Both the position numbers and the translations under genes were made by a program. The notes under the pieces are model-generated. The model saw only the letters and a program-made list of their open reading frames with translations, searched no databases and was not told the origin of the DNA. A stretch of DNA of 64,000 nucleotides from CBDBEU01 sp965204565 (GTDB lineage: Bacteria > Pseudomonadota > Alphaproteobacteria > Rhizobiales > TMED25), in contig CBDBEU010000005.1 in NCBI GenBank assembly GCA_965204565.1, forward strand, positions 1,178,001 through 1,242,000, written 5' to 3'. Of this stretch, positions 1 through 8,394 are shown in pieces (the first letter of the stretch is position 1; each line of letters starts with the position of its first letter).

Positions 1-209
1 AGCAGCTTCTTCAGCTGCGCATTCTCCTGCTCCAACTGACGAAGCCGCCGGGCATCGGACACCTCAAGCCCGCCATAGTTCGACTTCCACTTGTAAAAGG
101 TCGCCGGGCTGATCCCGTGACGGCGGCACACATCCGCCGTCGGCATCCCCGCTTCCTGCTCCTTCAACACAGCGATCATCTGTTCCTCGCCAAACCTGCT
201 CCGCTTCAT
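1..209 (-). CDS. IS3-family transposase OrfA, cut by window edge
   Basis: This is the N-terminal 69 residues of an IS3-family OrfA, the helix-turn-helix protein that joins OrfB by frameshifting to make the active transposase. Visible are the start MKRSRFGEEQMIAVLKEQEA, the HTH segment around DVCRRHGISPATFYKWKSNYGG, and the beginning of a leucine-zipper region (RQLEQENAQLKKLL). The ATG at 207-209 is preceded by an AAGGAGG ribosome site. The element end is probably near 242, where the top strand ends in ...GGACGCTCA (TGAGCGTCCGG on the element's own strand). Immediately beyond lies a left-truncated IS5-type element, so one insertion has damaged the other. The rest of the element is outside the window. 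Confidence 0.85.
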   Translation of the reverse strand, partial: MKRSRFGEEQMIAVLKEQEAGMPTADVCRRHGISPATFYKWKSNYGGLEVSDARRLRQLEQENAQLKKL

Positions 210-275
210 ATCGTCCGCCTCCTTGTCAGGGCCGGACGCTCATTATCATTGGAGGAAATCTAGGAGCGCAGACCG

Positions 276-1052
276 CGAGATGTATGATTTCTTTTGGTTT
301 TCCGATTCTCGGCGGGCCCGGATCACGCCGCTTCTGCCGACCGATGTGCGCGGCAGGAAGCGCCCGGAAACAGTTGATGATCGCCGTGTGCCGAGCGGGA
401 TCGTCCATGCGCTGCGCTGTGGCGATCGCCGGGCCGAAGAAGGCGCTCTACAACCGCTTCATCCGCCGGGCCGAGCGGCGGTATATGGGAAGGTGTCTTC
501 AGCGCTCCGGCAGGCGCTGAGGATACGCCTGACCGGCTGTTCATCGACAGTTCCTGCATCAAGGTTCATCGCTGCGCCGGCGGCGGAAAAGGGGGGGGGG
601 CTTGGCCCCCATGGTATCGGCCGCACCGAAGGCGGGCGCAACACCGGGCTCCACGCCGTCCGCGACCACAAGGGCCGCCCCGTGTTTTGTCAATTGCGTC
701 CTGCTCCCGACGCCCGGAAACGTGCATGATTGCAAGGTCGCACAGCGCCGCATCGAGGCCATGCCGCCATCCGCCGAATTTGTCGCCGGCAAAGGCCATG
801 ACAGCCGGGAACTGCGCGAATGGCCTGAAGGGCGCGGGACCGAGCCCGTCATCCCGCCGCGAAAGACCCGCAAGATCCGATATCACGACGATCGGGCCGT
901 CTACAGGGAGCGAGATATCATCGAACGCATGTTCTGCCGCCTCAAAGACCGGCGGCGCATCGCAACGCGCTTCGAGCGCAACATTAAAAACGTCATGGCA
1001 GCTATCGCGCGCGCCGCAGCCCTCATCTCGTGGCTATAATGAGTCCAGACCC
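276..1052 (+). mobile_element. IS5-family (IS427-like) element, copy 1, left end lost, transposase broken
   Basis: The transposase starts at the ATG at 280 (MYDFFWFSDSRRARI) and ends near 1039 (ARAAALISWL). It is split over three frames, so it cannot make one protein. The third acidic residue of the DDE triad lies in RERDIIERMFCRLKDRRRI. The right end reads ATAATGAGTCCAGACCC and stops at 1052, followed by TA, the usual target of this IS group. The left inverted repeat present in the other copies (GGGTCCGGCCCCGATAACC) is missing here: homology starts at about 276, next to the end of an IS3 element. A run of ten G at about 591-600 lies in the reading frame and is one cause of the frameshift. 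Confidence 0.85.
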
Positions 1053-1083
1053 TAATACTCACCATGTCCAGTCGGATTGGAAC

Positions 1084-1245
1084 TCAAGCTTGTTTTTCGT
1101 CTCTTGCCAAACGCAAAGCACGAAGTTTGGCGGTGAGGGCTGCCTTCGCGCGACGCTCTTTTTCCACTTCGCTTTGCACCTGCTCGCCTTTTTTCGAACT
1201 GGCGGTAAAGAGTTGATTGGCTATTGCTTTCGTCAATCTGGGCAT
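1084..1245 (-). CDS. Small basic hypothetical protein (53 aa)
   Basis: Short Lys/Arg-rich, Ala-rich protein starting MPRLTKAIANQLFTASSKKG and ending RALRLARDEKQA. The ATG at 1245 is chosen because AAGAAGGA lies seven bases upstream; a longer reading upstream begins with a non-ATG start and no ribosome site. The sequence is predicted to be largely helical and charged, as expected of a small nucleic-acid-associated or coiled-coil protein, but I do not recognise a family and assign no function. It lies 128 bases downstream of the DEAD-box helicase on the same strand and could be co-transcribed with it. An IS5-type element ends about 30 bases beyond its stop codon. Confidence 0.55.
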   Translation of the reverse strand: MPRLTKAIANQLFTASSKKGEQVQSEVEKERRAKAALTAKLRALRLARDEKQA

Positions 1246-1373
1246 TGTCGGTCCTTCTTGCTGTATGCGAAGGCGAATTGGTGTGCTGTATGATCTGAGT
1301 GCAAACCGTACAGCCACCGATCCCAGTGCGTATGATAGGCGCTGCGTGCTTCACACGACTTCCAGAAACTCAT

Positions 1374-2615
1374 TTAGGCGGCGCGCTGTGCAAAGCGCTT
1401 TGACCGCCGGCGCTTCCGGTTGGAGTTTGCCGGGCGCGGCGCTCCGCTATTGGTTTTCTTGCCCTTGGTAGCGGGAGACGAATTCGGGCCATCGCCGACT
1501 ACATCCAGCGGCCGCTTGATCAGGCGCTCGATGGCTCGCAATTGTGAGCGCTCGCCTGGATCGCAGAAGGAGATCGCGATACCCGAAGCACCAGCGCGCG
1601 CGGTGCGGCCAATGCGGTGCACATAGCTTTCCGGTTCGTGCGGCAAGTCATAGTTGATAACATGAGAGATGTCGTCGACATCAAGGCCGCGTGCTGCGAT
1701 GTCCGTCGCAACCAACACACGGAAGCGGGTGTCGCGAAATCCGGAAAGAGTGCGCTGACGTACATTCTGGGACTTGTTGCCATGCAGCGCCTCGGCGGCC
1801 ACACCTGCTGTGGAAAGGCATTTGACTACTTGGTCGGCGCCGCGTTTTGTGCGCGTGAATACGATCACCTTGGATAGATCAGGCGAGCGCAAGAGATCTG
1901 CAAGACGTTCGCGTTTGGCTTGGGTCGGGAGATGGTGGACATATTGCTCGATGCGCTCAACTGCGACGGTTTTTGCAGCAATTTCAACCCGCTCAGGCTC
2001 AAACAGGATTTCGTTGGCGAGCCGGGTGATTTCACTTGGCATAGTAGCTGAAAACAGTAAGGTCTGACGTTCCTCTGGCAGCATGGCGACGATTTTGCGC
2101 ACGTCGCGGATGAAACCCATGTCGAGCATGCGGTCGGCTTCGTCGATGATGAGATATTCACAATCGCTCAAATTGACGCACCGCTGGTTGGCAAGATCAA
2201 GCAGCCGTCCGGGCGTCGCGATGAGGATGTCGACGCCATAGCGCAAGGCCTCGATCTGGGCGCGTGCGTTGACGCCGCCCATGACCACTGCAAGGCGCAT
2301 GCGCTCATAGCGGGCATAGGTCTTGATACTGTCGGCGATCTGAAGCGCGAGTTCCCGTGTGGGCGCAAGGATCAAGGCGCGTGCTGTTCTTGGCGCCGGC
2401 CGATCACCATCATCTCTGAGATTTTGCAGAAGTGGCAATGTGAAAGCGGCTGTTTTGCCAGTGCCTGTTTGCGCAATGCCTAACAGGTCTGCGCCATCGA
2501 GAAGCAGAGGAATTGCACGCTCCTGAATGGCGGTGGGGTGAGAATATTGCGCGTCATTGAGTGCGCGCAAGAGCCTCTGAGAGAGTCCCAGGGACGCGAA
2601 GGTAGAATTGTTCAC
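1374..2615 (-). CDS. DEAD-box ATP-dependent RNA helicase (RhlE-like)
   Basis: Cytoplasmic RNA helicase that uses ATP to unwind structured RNA in ribosome assembly or mRNA decay, often needed in the cold. The full motif set is present: Q motif PTAIQERAIP, motif I AQTGTGKTAAF, motif Ia PTRELALQ, motif II DEAD (IIDEADRML), motif III SAT, motif V DIAARGLD and motif VI HRIGRTARAG. The tail after the two RecA folds is short, polar and basic (RKRRRSKRF), typical of the RhlE group. I place the start at the GTG at 2613-2615 (VNNSTFASLGLS), with AAGGA ten bases upstream, giving 413 aa. A TTG at 2675 would add 20 residues without homologous character. The gene looks intact between two IS-rich stretches. 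Confidence 0.9.
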   Translation of the reverse strand: MNNSTFASLGLSQRLLRALNDAQYSHPTAIQERAIPLLLDGADLLGIAQTGTGKTAAFTLPLLQNLRDDGDRPAPRTARALILAPTRELALQIADSIKTYARYERMRLAVVMGGVNARAQIEALRYGVDILIATPGRLLDLANQRCVNLSDCEYLIIDEADRMLDMGFIRDVRKIVAMLPEERQTLLFSATMPSEITRLANEILFEPERVEIAAKTVAVERIEQYVHHLPTQAKRERLADLLRSPDLSKVIVFTRTKRGADQVVKCLSTAGVAAEALHGNKSQNVRQRTLSGFRDTRFRVLVATDIAARGLDVDDISHVINYDLPHEPESYVHRIGRTARAGASGIAISFCDPGERSQLRAIERLIKRPLDVVGDGPNSSPATKGKKTNSGAPRPANSNRKRRRSKRFAQRAA

Positions 2616-3046
2616 TGATAAAGAATCCTTAATAGTGGCTGAAGTCGCGCGCGCATCGGCGCGCAGCCACTTCAATCACTGCGTTCCGATCCATGCGATC
2701 CTGAACCGGACTGATTTTCTGGAAGAAAAGATTGCGACGATACCGTCTGCAGGGGCGGGGCAATCGCGGCACCCACGAATGCCTTGTATCAGGTAAATGG
2801 TGAAAAAGCTTGTAAATTCAATCCATCGTAAATGCCGTGGCGGCGCGTGGTGCGATTTCGCAGGGTTTATCTGGTGATTCTGGCTTATTTGTTATTCGCC
2901 ACGGGCTTGTTCGCGTGCGCCATTCTGGCAAACTTCATACATCCACCATCCGCCGGTCTGGCGAATAACAGCCAAGGATAGAGGTTGTCGCGGGATTTCG
3001 GACCGGGTTGTCAAGGTGGATCGCTTGACGAGAGACACGATCCAGG
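2616..3046. other. Intergenic region upstream of the helicase
   Basis: About 430 bases without a convincing gene. The right part carries the minus-strand helicase promoter, including a GC-rich palindromic stretch near 2648-2668 (CGCGCGCGCATCGGCGCGCA). Past 2890 the sequence merges into the upstream region of an IS3-family OrfA fragment. I cannot place promoter boxes with confidence. Confidence 0.4.
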
Positions 3047-3298
3047 ATGACGAAGAGAAAGAACCATTTGCCCGGGTTCAAGGCCAGGGTCGCGCTTGAG
3101 GCAATCCGCGAAGAGATGACGCTGGCGGAGTTGTCGAAGAAGTACGGCGTGCATGCGACCCGGATCAGCACTTGGAAGCGGGCAGCGATCCGGAACATGG
3201 CGTCTGCGTTTGCCCGGCGGGGGGCCAATCCGGCTCCGGTCGGTACGGTCGAGATCGAGAAGTTGCATTCTAGGATCGGGCGGCTTGTTGTCGGGTAA
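3047..3298 (+). pseudogene. IS3-family OrfA fragment
   Basis: The reading frame begins MTKRKNHLPGFKARVALEAI and continues with the HTH segment (MTLAELSKKYGVHATRIST), then a short leucine-zipper start EIEKLHSRIGRLVV before it stops. This is the usual beginning of an IS3 OrfA of the type starting MTKRK..., but the C-terminal part and the matching OrfB are absent. Directly downstream lies an OrfB in the opposite orientation from a different IS3 subtype, so the element was cut by a second insertion or rearrangement. Confidence 0.75.
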
Positions 3299-3332
3299 TC
3301 CCGGCATTTTTGCGGGGTCCTGGTCGTAGAAT

Positions 3333-4138
3333 TTACGCGGCCATTCTCAGTTTCCGGGCAGGGGTCATCCCGCGGTTGCCCATGTTGGGGCGTTCGTTGT
3401 TGTAGGTACCGGGTTGTAGGACCGGAGCCACCCGGTGGCAATCCGCCGCACCTCCTCGATGCTTTCGAAGATGTCGTGATCCAGCCACTCATGCCTGACC
3501 GTTCGGTTGTATCGCTCGACGCAAGCGTTCTGCCGCGGCTTTCCCGGCTGGATACAGGCCGGCACGATGCCCCTGTTTTCGGCCCGTTCGATTAACCTGC
3601 CACTGACGTATTCCGGGCCATTGTCGACCCTGATCGCCCTTGGCGCGCCCCGCCATTCGATGATCCGGTTCAAGGCCCGCACGACACGTTCGGCCGGCAG
3701 CGAAAAGTCCACCTCGATGCCCGGCCCCTCACGATTGAAGTCGTCCGGGACGTTCAGCAGCCGAAAGCCCCTTCCGTCACCCGGCCGGATCCGCCATGAA
3801 ATCCATCGACCAGACCTCGCCTGGCGCGTCCGGCACGGCCGGTTCCCCGGGTTTCTCACGCTTCAGGCGCCTGCGGGGCTTGATGCGCAGGTCTGGTTCC
3901 AGATCGAGATAGATCCGGTAGACGCGTTTGGGGTTCCAGACATGGCCCTGAACGTGGCCCAGATACAGGAAACACAGCCCGAAGCCCCAGGTTTTCCTGG
4001 CATTGGTCAGTTCGACAAGCAGATCCGCGATCTGTTCGTTCCCTTCGTCCAGCTTCGGGCCGTATCTGTAGCACGTCTCGCCGATGGAGAACCCGCGGCT
4101 GAAGCGCATGTACGCCGACGTCGGCATGGTGCCTCGGT
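3333..4138 (-). pseudogene. IS3-family OrfB (integrase-core transposase), frameshifted
   Basis: Degenerate OrfB with an rve/DDE integrase core. In order along the minus strand are KLDEGNEQIADLLVELTNA, a stretch ending GEVWSMDFMADPAG (first Asp), IRVDNGPEYVSGRL (second Asp) and KPRQNACVERYNRTVRHEWL (Glu region). The natural C-terminus GMTPARKLRMAA with TAA at 3333-3335 is readable, but it is in another frame from the middle of the gene. Breaks near 3780-3860 and near 3410 prevent a full product. It is flanked on both sides by plus-strand fragments of other IS3 elements, forming a nested mosaic. Confidence 0.8.
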
Positions 4139-4640
4139 GATCCGGCTGAGACCGGACTATCCGAACCACATCCGGGCGATCGATCTTGTGCACGACAAGC
4201 TGAGCAACGGCCGGCCTTGCAGGATGTTGGCCGTGCTCGACGAGTATACGCGCGAAGCTCTGTGTGTGGGCGTTGCCGCCAGGATGGGTTCAGCCGATGT
4301 GCCGGAGGCGCTTTCTCCACTGCTGCTCAAGCGCGGCAAGCCTGAGTACCTTCGTTCCGACAATGGACCCGGGTTTGCGGCCGCGCCATTCCGGGACCGG
4401 CTTCAGCGTGTCGGCATTCAACCCATCCGGATCTATCCGGGATCGCCCTGGGAGAACGGCTACAACGGGCGCTTCAACGGAACACTCCGCCGCGAACGCC
4501 TCAACACCGAGTGGTTCACGACCACACGCCAGGCTCGGATCGTCATCGATATCCGGCTTGAACAGTACAACCGGATCCGCCACCATTATGCTCTCGGCAT
4601 GCAAACGCCGGTAACCGAAACCATCTTGGACAAATCGCAA
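4139..4640 (+). pseudogene. IS3-family OrfB, C-terminal fragment
   Basis: Only the second half of an OrfB integrase core remains. Visible are IRAIDLVHDKLSNGRPCRML, the middle Asp motif YLRSDNGPGF, and the Glu-containing PWENGYNGRFNGTLRRERL. The N-terminal half and OrfA are missing at a sharp junction with the minus-strand OrfB at about 4138. The frame runs on through IDIRLEQYNRIRHHYALGM. It belongs to a different IS3 subgroup from its neighbour. A long open frame starting upstream at 3507 is an artefact of the antisense strand joined to this fragment. Confidence 0.75.
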
Positions 4641-5176
4641 ATCAGTGGCCCAAATCCACAGGGGCTAGACACGCTCGGGCGAGGGCGTAAAGTCTGTTGT
4701 TGATTTCATCGTCACAGCCGGTGGTTTGGCGACTTAGCCATCCGCCGCCACCCAATCATGCCCCGACGGCGCAGCAAGCCTTTCCGCTGGTTCGATGGTC
4801 GGTTTTTCTCCAACCGCATGAGTTCAATGCATTCCGGTTATCGGCAACAAACCGCCATGCCGATGATCCCCGTTATTCGGAAACCACGATTGTGAGCGGC
4901 GAGGTTGTCGTTCGCCGTTAGTTGAAGCGGCGGCAGGTTTTACCGCTCTTCGCAAAGCTTCCGCACTGCCTGGTCGGCCTTGATGCCTCCGGTCACTCCG
5001 ATGAGGTCTGGATGAATAGTCAGCGTAGCGCGGCCACTTTGTCGTGAGAGTTATATACGAGATTTTGAGACATCGTTTTAGCCTGATTGACATTACTCTC
5101 GATAATCACTGGGTAAACCAATTCAAGGTAGATCCACAAAGCCTCAATCTTCCTCAAATCCATATTGTCGAAATAG
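4641..5176. other. Non-coding stretch, lower GC toward its right end
   Basis: About 535 bases in which I can support no gene. The segment around 5030-5180 is clearly more AT-rich than the rest of the window. It has a short minus-strand frame (5238 to 5020) with a plausible run MDLRKIEALWIYLELVYPV, but it reads out of the adjacent dispersed repeat and has no ribosome site. I treat it as possible foreign or relic sequence only. Confidence 0.35.
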
Positions 5177-5301
5177 CCGACATTTCCCAAGTAGAACGCT
5201 GTTTCGATCATGCTGCCGCTGTTTTGCGTACGGATCAAGCCTCTTGGGCGGGCCGTGTCGTGGTTCGGGCATCCGGTTCGTGAACCGGGCGCGATTTATG
5301 G
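5177..5301. repeat. Dispersed repeat, copy A (about 125 bp, truncated)
   Basis: Shares its sequence with 23111-23312 and 59972-60175: CCGACATT..., then TTTCGATCATGCTGCCGCTG, GTTTTGCGTACGGA, and GTGGTTCGGGCATCCGGTTC up to GCGATTTATG. Copy A stops there and continues into an IS1380-like relic, whereas the other two copies extend a further 75 to 80 bases. No transposase is associated. It may be the non-coding end of an IS or a small non-autonomous element. Confidence 0.7.
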
Positions 5302-6110
5302 CCGCAGGGATGCAGGTGAACAGAGCGCCGCCGACAGCCGCTTCGGCCGGTTGGAACGTGATGGCTCGGGCATGGCGGACGACCCGTGCTCCGATCCTGA
5401 TGAGGCGGGGCCGCAGGCCGGTCGGCCATCTCCTCCGGCAGATCGGCGCCCTGCAGGAAGACACCGGGATTGCAGGCCGAGCATGAAGCTGAAGCCGCAC
5501 CTCGTTCCGCGCCATGCCCTTGCAGGAAAGACGCGTCCGATTGATCGCCTGCCTGCCTTTCTCGACATGCCGTTCGGCGGTGACGCGCTGGTTGTAGAAC
5601 CGAATGATCCGGTCCGGTTCCATCGGCAGCTTGGTGACCACGAAGCCGATCTTTGGGAAGCCGATCTTCGGGAACAAGTCACCCCAATGCCGTTCGACCC
5701 TGGCGACAACCCGCCATGATTTGTCCCATGAAGCGGCCTGATACGCGAAGTCGCCGCAGATGCGTCGCACATGGGTCGGCGGGCGACCCGCGGGGCGCTT
5801 GAGCACAGGCGCAATCCTGCTTTCCGGAACAGCGGTCTTCCCAGGCCGGATGGCGCAAAAGCCCGACCACGTAATGCAGACGGTTGTGGACGGTTCGCGT
5901 ATCTCCGAGAGGACCGCCGGCAATATCGTGCAATCCCGGGGTCTCGTCCAACTCCCGGAACGGCAACGGGCTACTGTCGGAACCGATCTTCGAGCCATGG
6001 AATTCCAGCCGCACCCGCCAACCGTCCCGACTGTCGAAACCGCGCCTGATATCACCCGTTTCGCCTGCACCCTACAGCCCGCACAACATGCCGAAATATA
6101 ACATATTACC
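5302..6110 (-). mobile_element. IS1380-family element relic, copy 1, internally deleted
   Basis: The N-terminal IS1380 signature is readable on the minus strand in one frame (EFHGSKIGSDSSPLPFRELD, then LHYVVGLLRHPAW). The later part is in another frame (SWDKSWRVVARVERHWGDLF, KIGFVVTKL, FYNQRVTAERHVEKGRQ, NRTRLSCKGMARNEVRL). The catalytic middle, which in the other two copies carries VLDMDS and HPLFVFN, is deleted. Thus the relic is about 800 bp where a full element would be about 1.6 to 1.7 kb. It lies immediately downstream of icd and has no effect on that gene's frame. Confidence 0.75.
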
Positions 6111-6156
6111 GGCTGCCGGAGGCGCGAAAACGTCACGGTACCTGGGGAAAGTGGGT

Positions 6157-7386
6157 TTAAAGGATTTCGCGCTCGCTGACGGCGATTTCCAGATTGGCGG
6201 CGATCTTGTCGAGGAAGCCGGTGGTGGAAAGCCAGCTCTGCTCGTCTCCGACCAGCAACGCCAGATCCTTGGTCATGTCGCCGGCCTCGACGGTGCCGAC
6301 AGCAGTCTTCTCCAGTACCCGGGCAAAATCCTCTAGCTTGGAATTGCCGTCCTGTTTGCCGCGGAAGCCCAGCGCCCGGCTCCAGGCGAAGATCGATGCC
6401 ATGGAATTGGTGGAGGTTTCCTCACCGCGCTGGTGGGCCCGATAATGGCGCGTCACCGTGCCATGGGCGGCTTCTGCCTCGGCGGTCTTGCCATCGGGTG
6501 TCATCAGCACCGAAGTCATCAGGCCGAGTGAGCCATATCCCTGCGCCACCGTGTCGGACTGCACATCTCCGTCATAGTTCTTGCACGCCCAGACAAATCC
6601 GCCTGACCATTTGAGCGCGGCGGCTACCATGTCATCTATCAGCCGGTGTTCATAGGTTATGCCGGCGGCGGCGAACTTGTCGGCATATTCATTGTCGAAC
6701 ACTTCCTGGAACAGATCCTTGAAGCGGCCGTCATAGGCTTTAAGAATGGTGTTCTTGGTCGAGTGATAGACCGGCCATTTGCGATGCAGACCGAAATTTA
6801 AACTGGCTCTGGCGAAGTCGCGGATTGAATCGTCGAGATTGTACATTACCATGGCAACTCCGGAGGTCTCGAAATCCTGAACCTCGCGCTCGATGGTTTC
6901 GGAACCGTCAGCAGCTTCCCATTTGATCGACAACTTGCCCTTGCCGGGAATCAGTAAGTCTGTAGCGCGGTACTGGTCACCATAGGCGTGACGGCCGATG
7001 ACGATGGGCTGGGTCCAGCCGGGCACCAGACGCGGAACATTTTGGCAGATGATCGGCTCACGAAATATGGTGCCTCCTAGGATGTTGCGGATGGTGCCAT
7101 TGGGCGAGCGATACATGCGATTGAGGCCAAACTCCTCGACGCGCGCTTCGTCTGGCGTAATGGTGGCGCATTTGACGCCAACACCGTATTTCTTGATTGC
7201 TTTGGCGGCGTCGACGGTAATCTGATCGTCGGTCCGGTCGCGCTCCTCGATGCCAAGATCGTAATAGTGCAGATCGATGTCGATATAAGGAAGGATCAGC
7301 TTGTCTTTGATAAATGCCCAGATGATGCGCGTCATCTCGTCGCCGTCGAGCTCGACGACCGGATTCTCGACCTTGATCTTCGACAT
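6157..7386 (-). CDS. icd: NADP-dependent isocitrate dehydrogenase
   Basis: Homodimeric NADP-dependent isocitrate dehydrogenase of the eukaryote-like type found in Alphaproteobacteria (409 aa). It converts isocitrate to 2-oxoglutarate and CO2 in the cytoplasm and makes NADPH. The sequence shows the N-terminal VENPVVELDGDEMTRIIW, the substrate-binding loop RSPNGTIRNILGGTIFREPI, the metal-binding region around HRLIDDMVAAALKWSGG, and the cofactor region EAAHGTVTRHYRAHQRGEET. The ATG at 7386 has GAGGA about nine bases upstream. It is divergent from trmJ across about 160 bases. Length and motifs are complete, and the gene marks one edge of the conserved housekeeping block. Confidence 0.96.
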   Translation of the reverse strand: MSKIKVENPVVELDGDEMTRIIWAFIKDKLILPYIDIDLHYYDLGIEERDRTDDQITVDAAKAIKKYGVGVKCATITPDEARVEEFGLNRMYRSPNGTIRNILGGTIFREPIICQNVPRLVPGWTQPIVIGRHAYGDQYRATDLLIPGKGKLSIKWEAADGSETIEREVQDFETSGVAMVMYNLDDSIRDFARASLNFGLHRKWPVYHSTKNTILKAYDGRFKDLFQEVFDNEYADKFAAAGITYEHRLIDDMVAAALKWSGGFVWACKNYDGDVQSDTVAQGYGSLGLMTSVLMTPDGKTAEAEAAHGTVTRHYRAHQRGEETSTNSMASIFAWSRALGFRGKQDGNSKLEDFARVLEKTAVGTVEAGDMTKDLALLVGDEQSWLSTTGFLDKIAANLEIAVSEREIL

Positions 7387-7544
7387 GGGTGCCGGATCCT
7401 CTGCAAATGTGTGTGTTTATGACGATTTCTGGCACCGCAACAATGGCGCGAGGTGCCGCTCCTATAGCATTGCTACCTGTTCGGTCAAACCCGGGAGCAA
7501 TTCCGTGGTTCGGTCAGTGGAAAATCGGCGGAGCTTCCCCCCCA
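7387..7544. promoter_or_regulatory. Divergent promoter region between icd and trmJ
   Basis: A 158-base gap separates the two start codons and must carry both promoters. The trmJ ribosome site is the GGAG at 7530-7533, upstream of the ATG at 7545. The icd site is GAGGA on the other strand near 7396-7400. I see no clear operator palindrome. Confidence 0.5.
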
Positions 7545-8384
7545 ATGACATTTGAGGTTCCGCCGCCGCAAAGTATTGCTGGGTCGCTTGTTGGCGCGGG
7601 CACACCGGCGATTGTTCTGGTCGAGGCTCAACTGGGCGAAAATATTGGCACGGCTGCGCGCGCCATGGCTAATTTCGGCCTAGGCGAACTCATCCTTGTG
7701 GCGCCGCGTGATGACTGGCCAAATGCCGCCGCGGTCAATGCTGCCTCTGGTGCGCCATGCATTCTGGAACAGGCACAGGTGTTCGGCACCGTTGAAGAAG
7801 CGCTCGGCGATTTCCATTTTGTGGCAGCCACTACTGCGCGTCGGCGCGACATGATCAAGCCGGTCCTGTCTCCGGCAAGCGCTGCGCGTGAAATGCGCGC
7901 GTGCATCGAACACGGCGAGCGGGTTTGTTACATGTTTGGCGGCGAGCGCTGGGGCCTAAACAATGATGCGGTGGCGCTTGCCGATGCGATCGTCATGGCG
8001 CCGGTCAACCCGGCCTTTGCCTCGCTCAATTTGGCTCAGGCAGTGCTGCTGGTCGCCTATGAATGGCTGCTGCAATCGAGCGACGGCACGCTGGGGCGCG
8101 AAACCGAATTCGAGCAGGCGCGGCGTGAAGGGCTGGAGCTTGGTGACACCCGGCCAGCCAACAAGGCGGAGTATCTGGGTCTGTTCGAGCATCTTGAAAG
8201 CGAGCTTGATGCCGTTGGTTTCCTGAAACCGTCGGAAAAACGGCCCGGAATGGTACGCAACCTGCGCAATTTGTTTCAGCGCCAGTATCTCACCGAACAG
8301 GATGTGCGCACGCTGAGAGGCGTGATCGTAGCGCTGGCAGGCGTCTACAAGCGCGGCGAACGCGGCGGAGACGAAAAGACGTGA
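7545..8384 (+). CDS. trmJ: tRNA (cytidine/uridine-2'-O-)-methyltransferase TrmJ
   Basis: SPOUT-fold methyltransferase (279 aa) that uses S-adenosylmethionine to methylate the 2'-hydroxyl of a wobble-proximal anticodon-loop nucleotide in tRNA. The three SPOUT motifs are clear: motif 1 ENIGTAARAMANFG, motif 2 YMFGGERWGLNNDAV, and motif 3 NPAFASLNLAQAVLLVAYEW. The C-terminal extension holds the helical tail seen in TrmJ. I start at the ATG at 7545 (MTFEVPPPQS) because GGCGGAG lies just upstream; an open frame further upstream runs into the icd promoter and shows no homology. It lies 10 bases upstream of murI on the same strand, probably in one transcript. Confidence 0.92.
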   Translation: MTFEVPPPQSIAGSLVGAGTPAIVLVEAQLGENIGTAARAMANFGLGELILVAPRDDWPNAAAVNAASGAPCILEQAQVFGTVEEALGDFHFVAATTARRRDMIKPVLSPASAAREMRACIEHGERVCYMFGGERWGLNNDAVALADAIVMAPVNPAFASLNLAQAVLLVAYEWLLQSSDGTLGRETEFEQARREGLELGDTRPANKAEYLGLFEHLESELDAVGFLKPSEKRPGMVRNLRNLFQRQYLTEQDVRTLRGVIVALAGVYKRGERGGDEKT

Positions 8385-8394
8385 GGCATGCGCC

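Noticed and set aside
3507..4703. A 398-codon open frame on the plus strand as a single gene
   Set aside because: Its first half is antisense to an IS3 OrfB and only its second half matches an OrfB. It is a product of the fragment junction.
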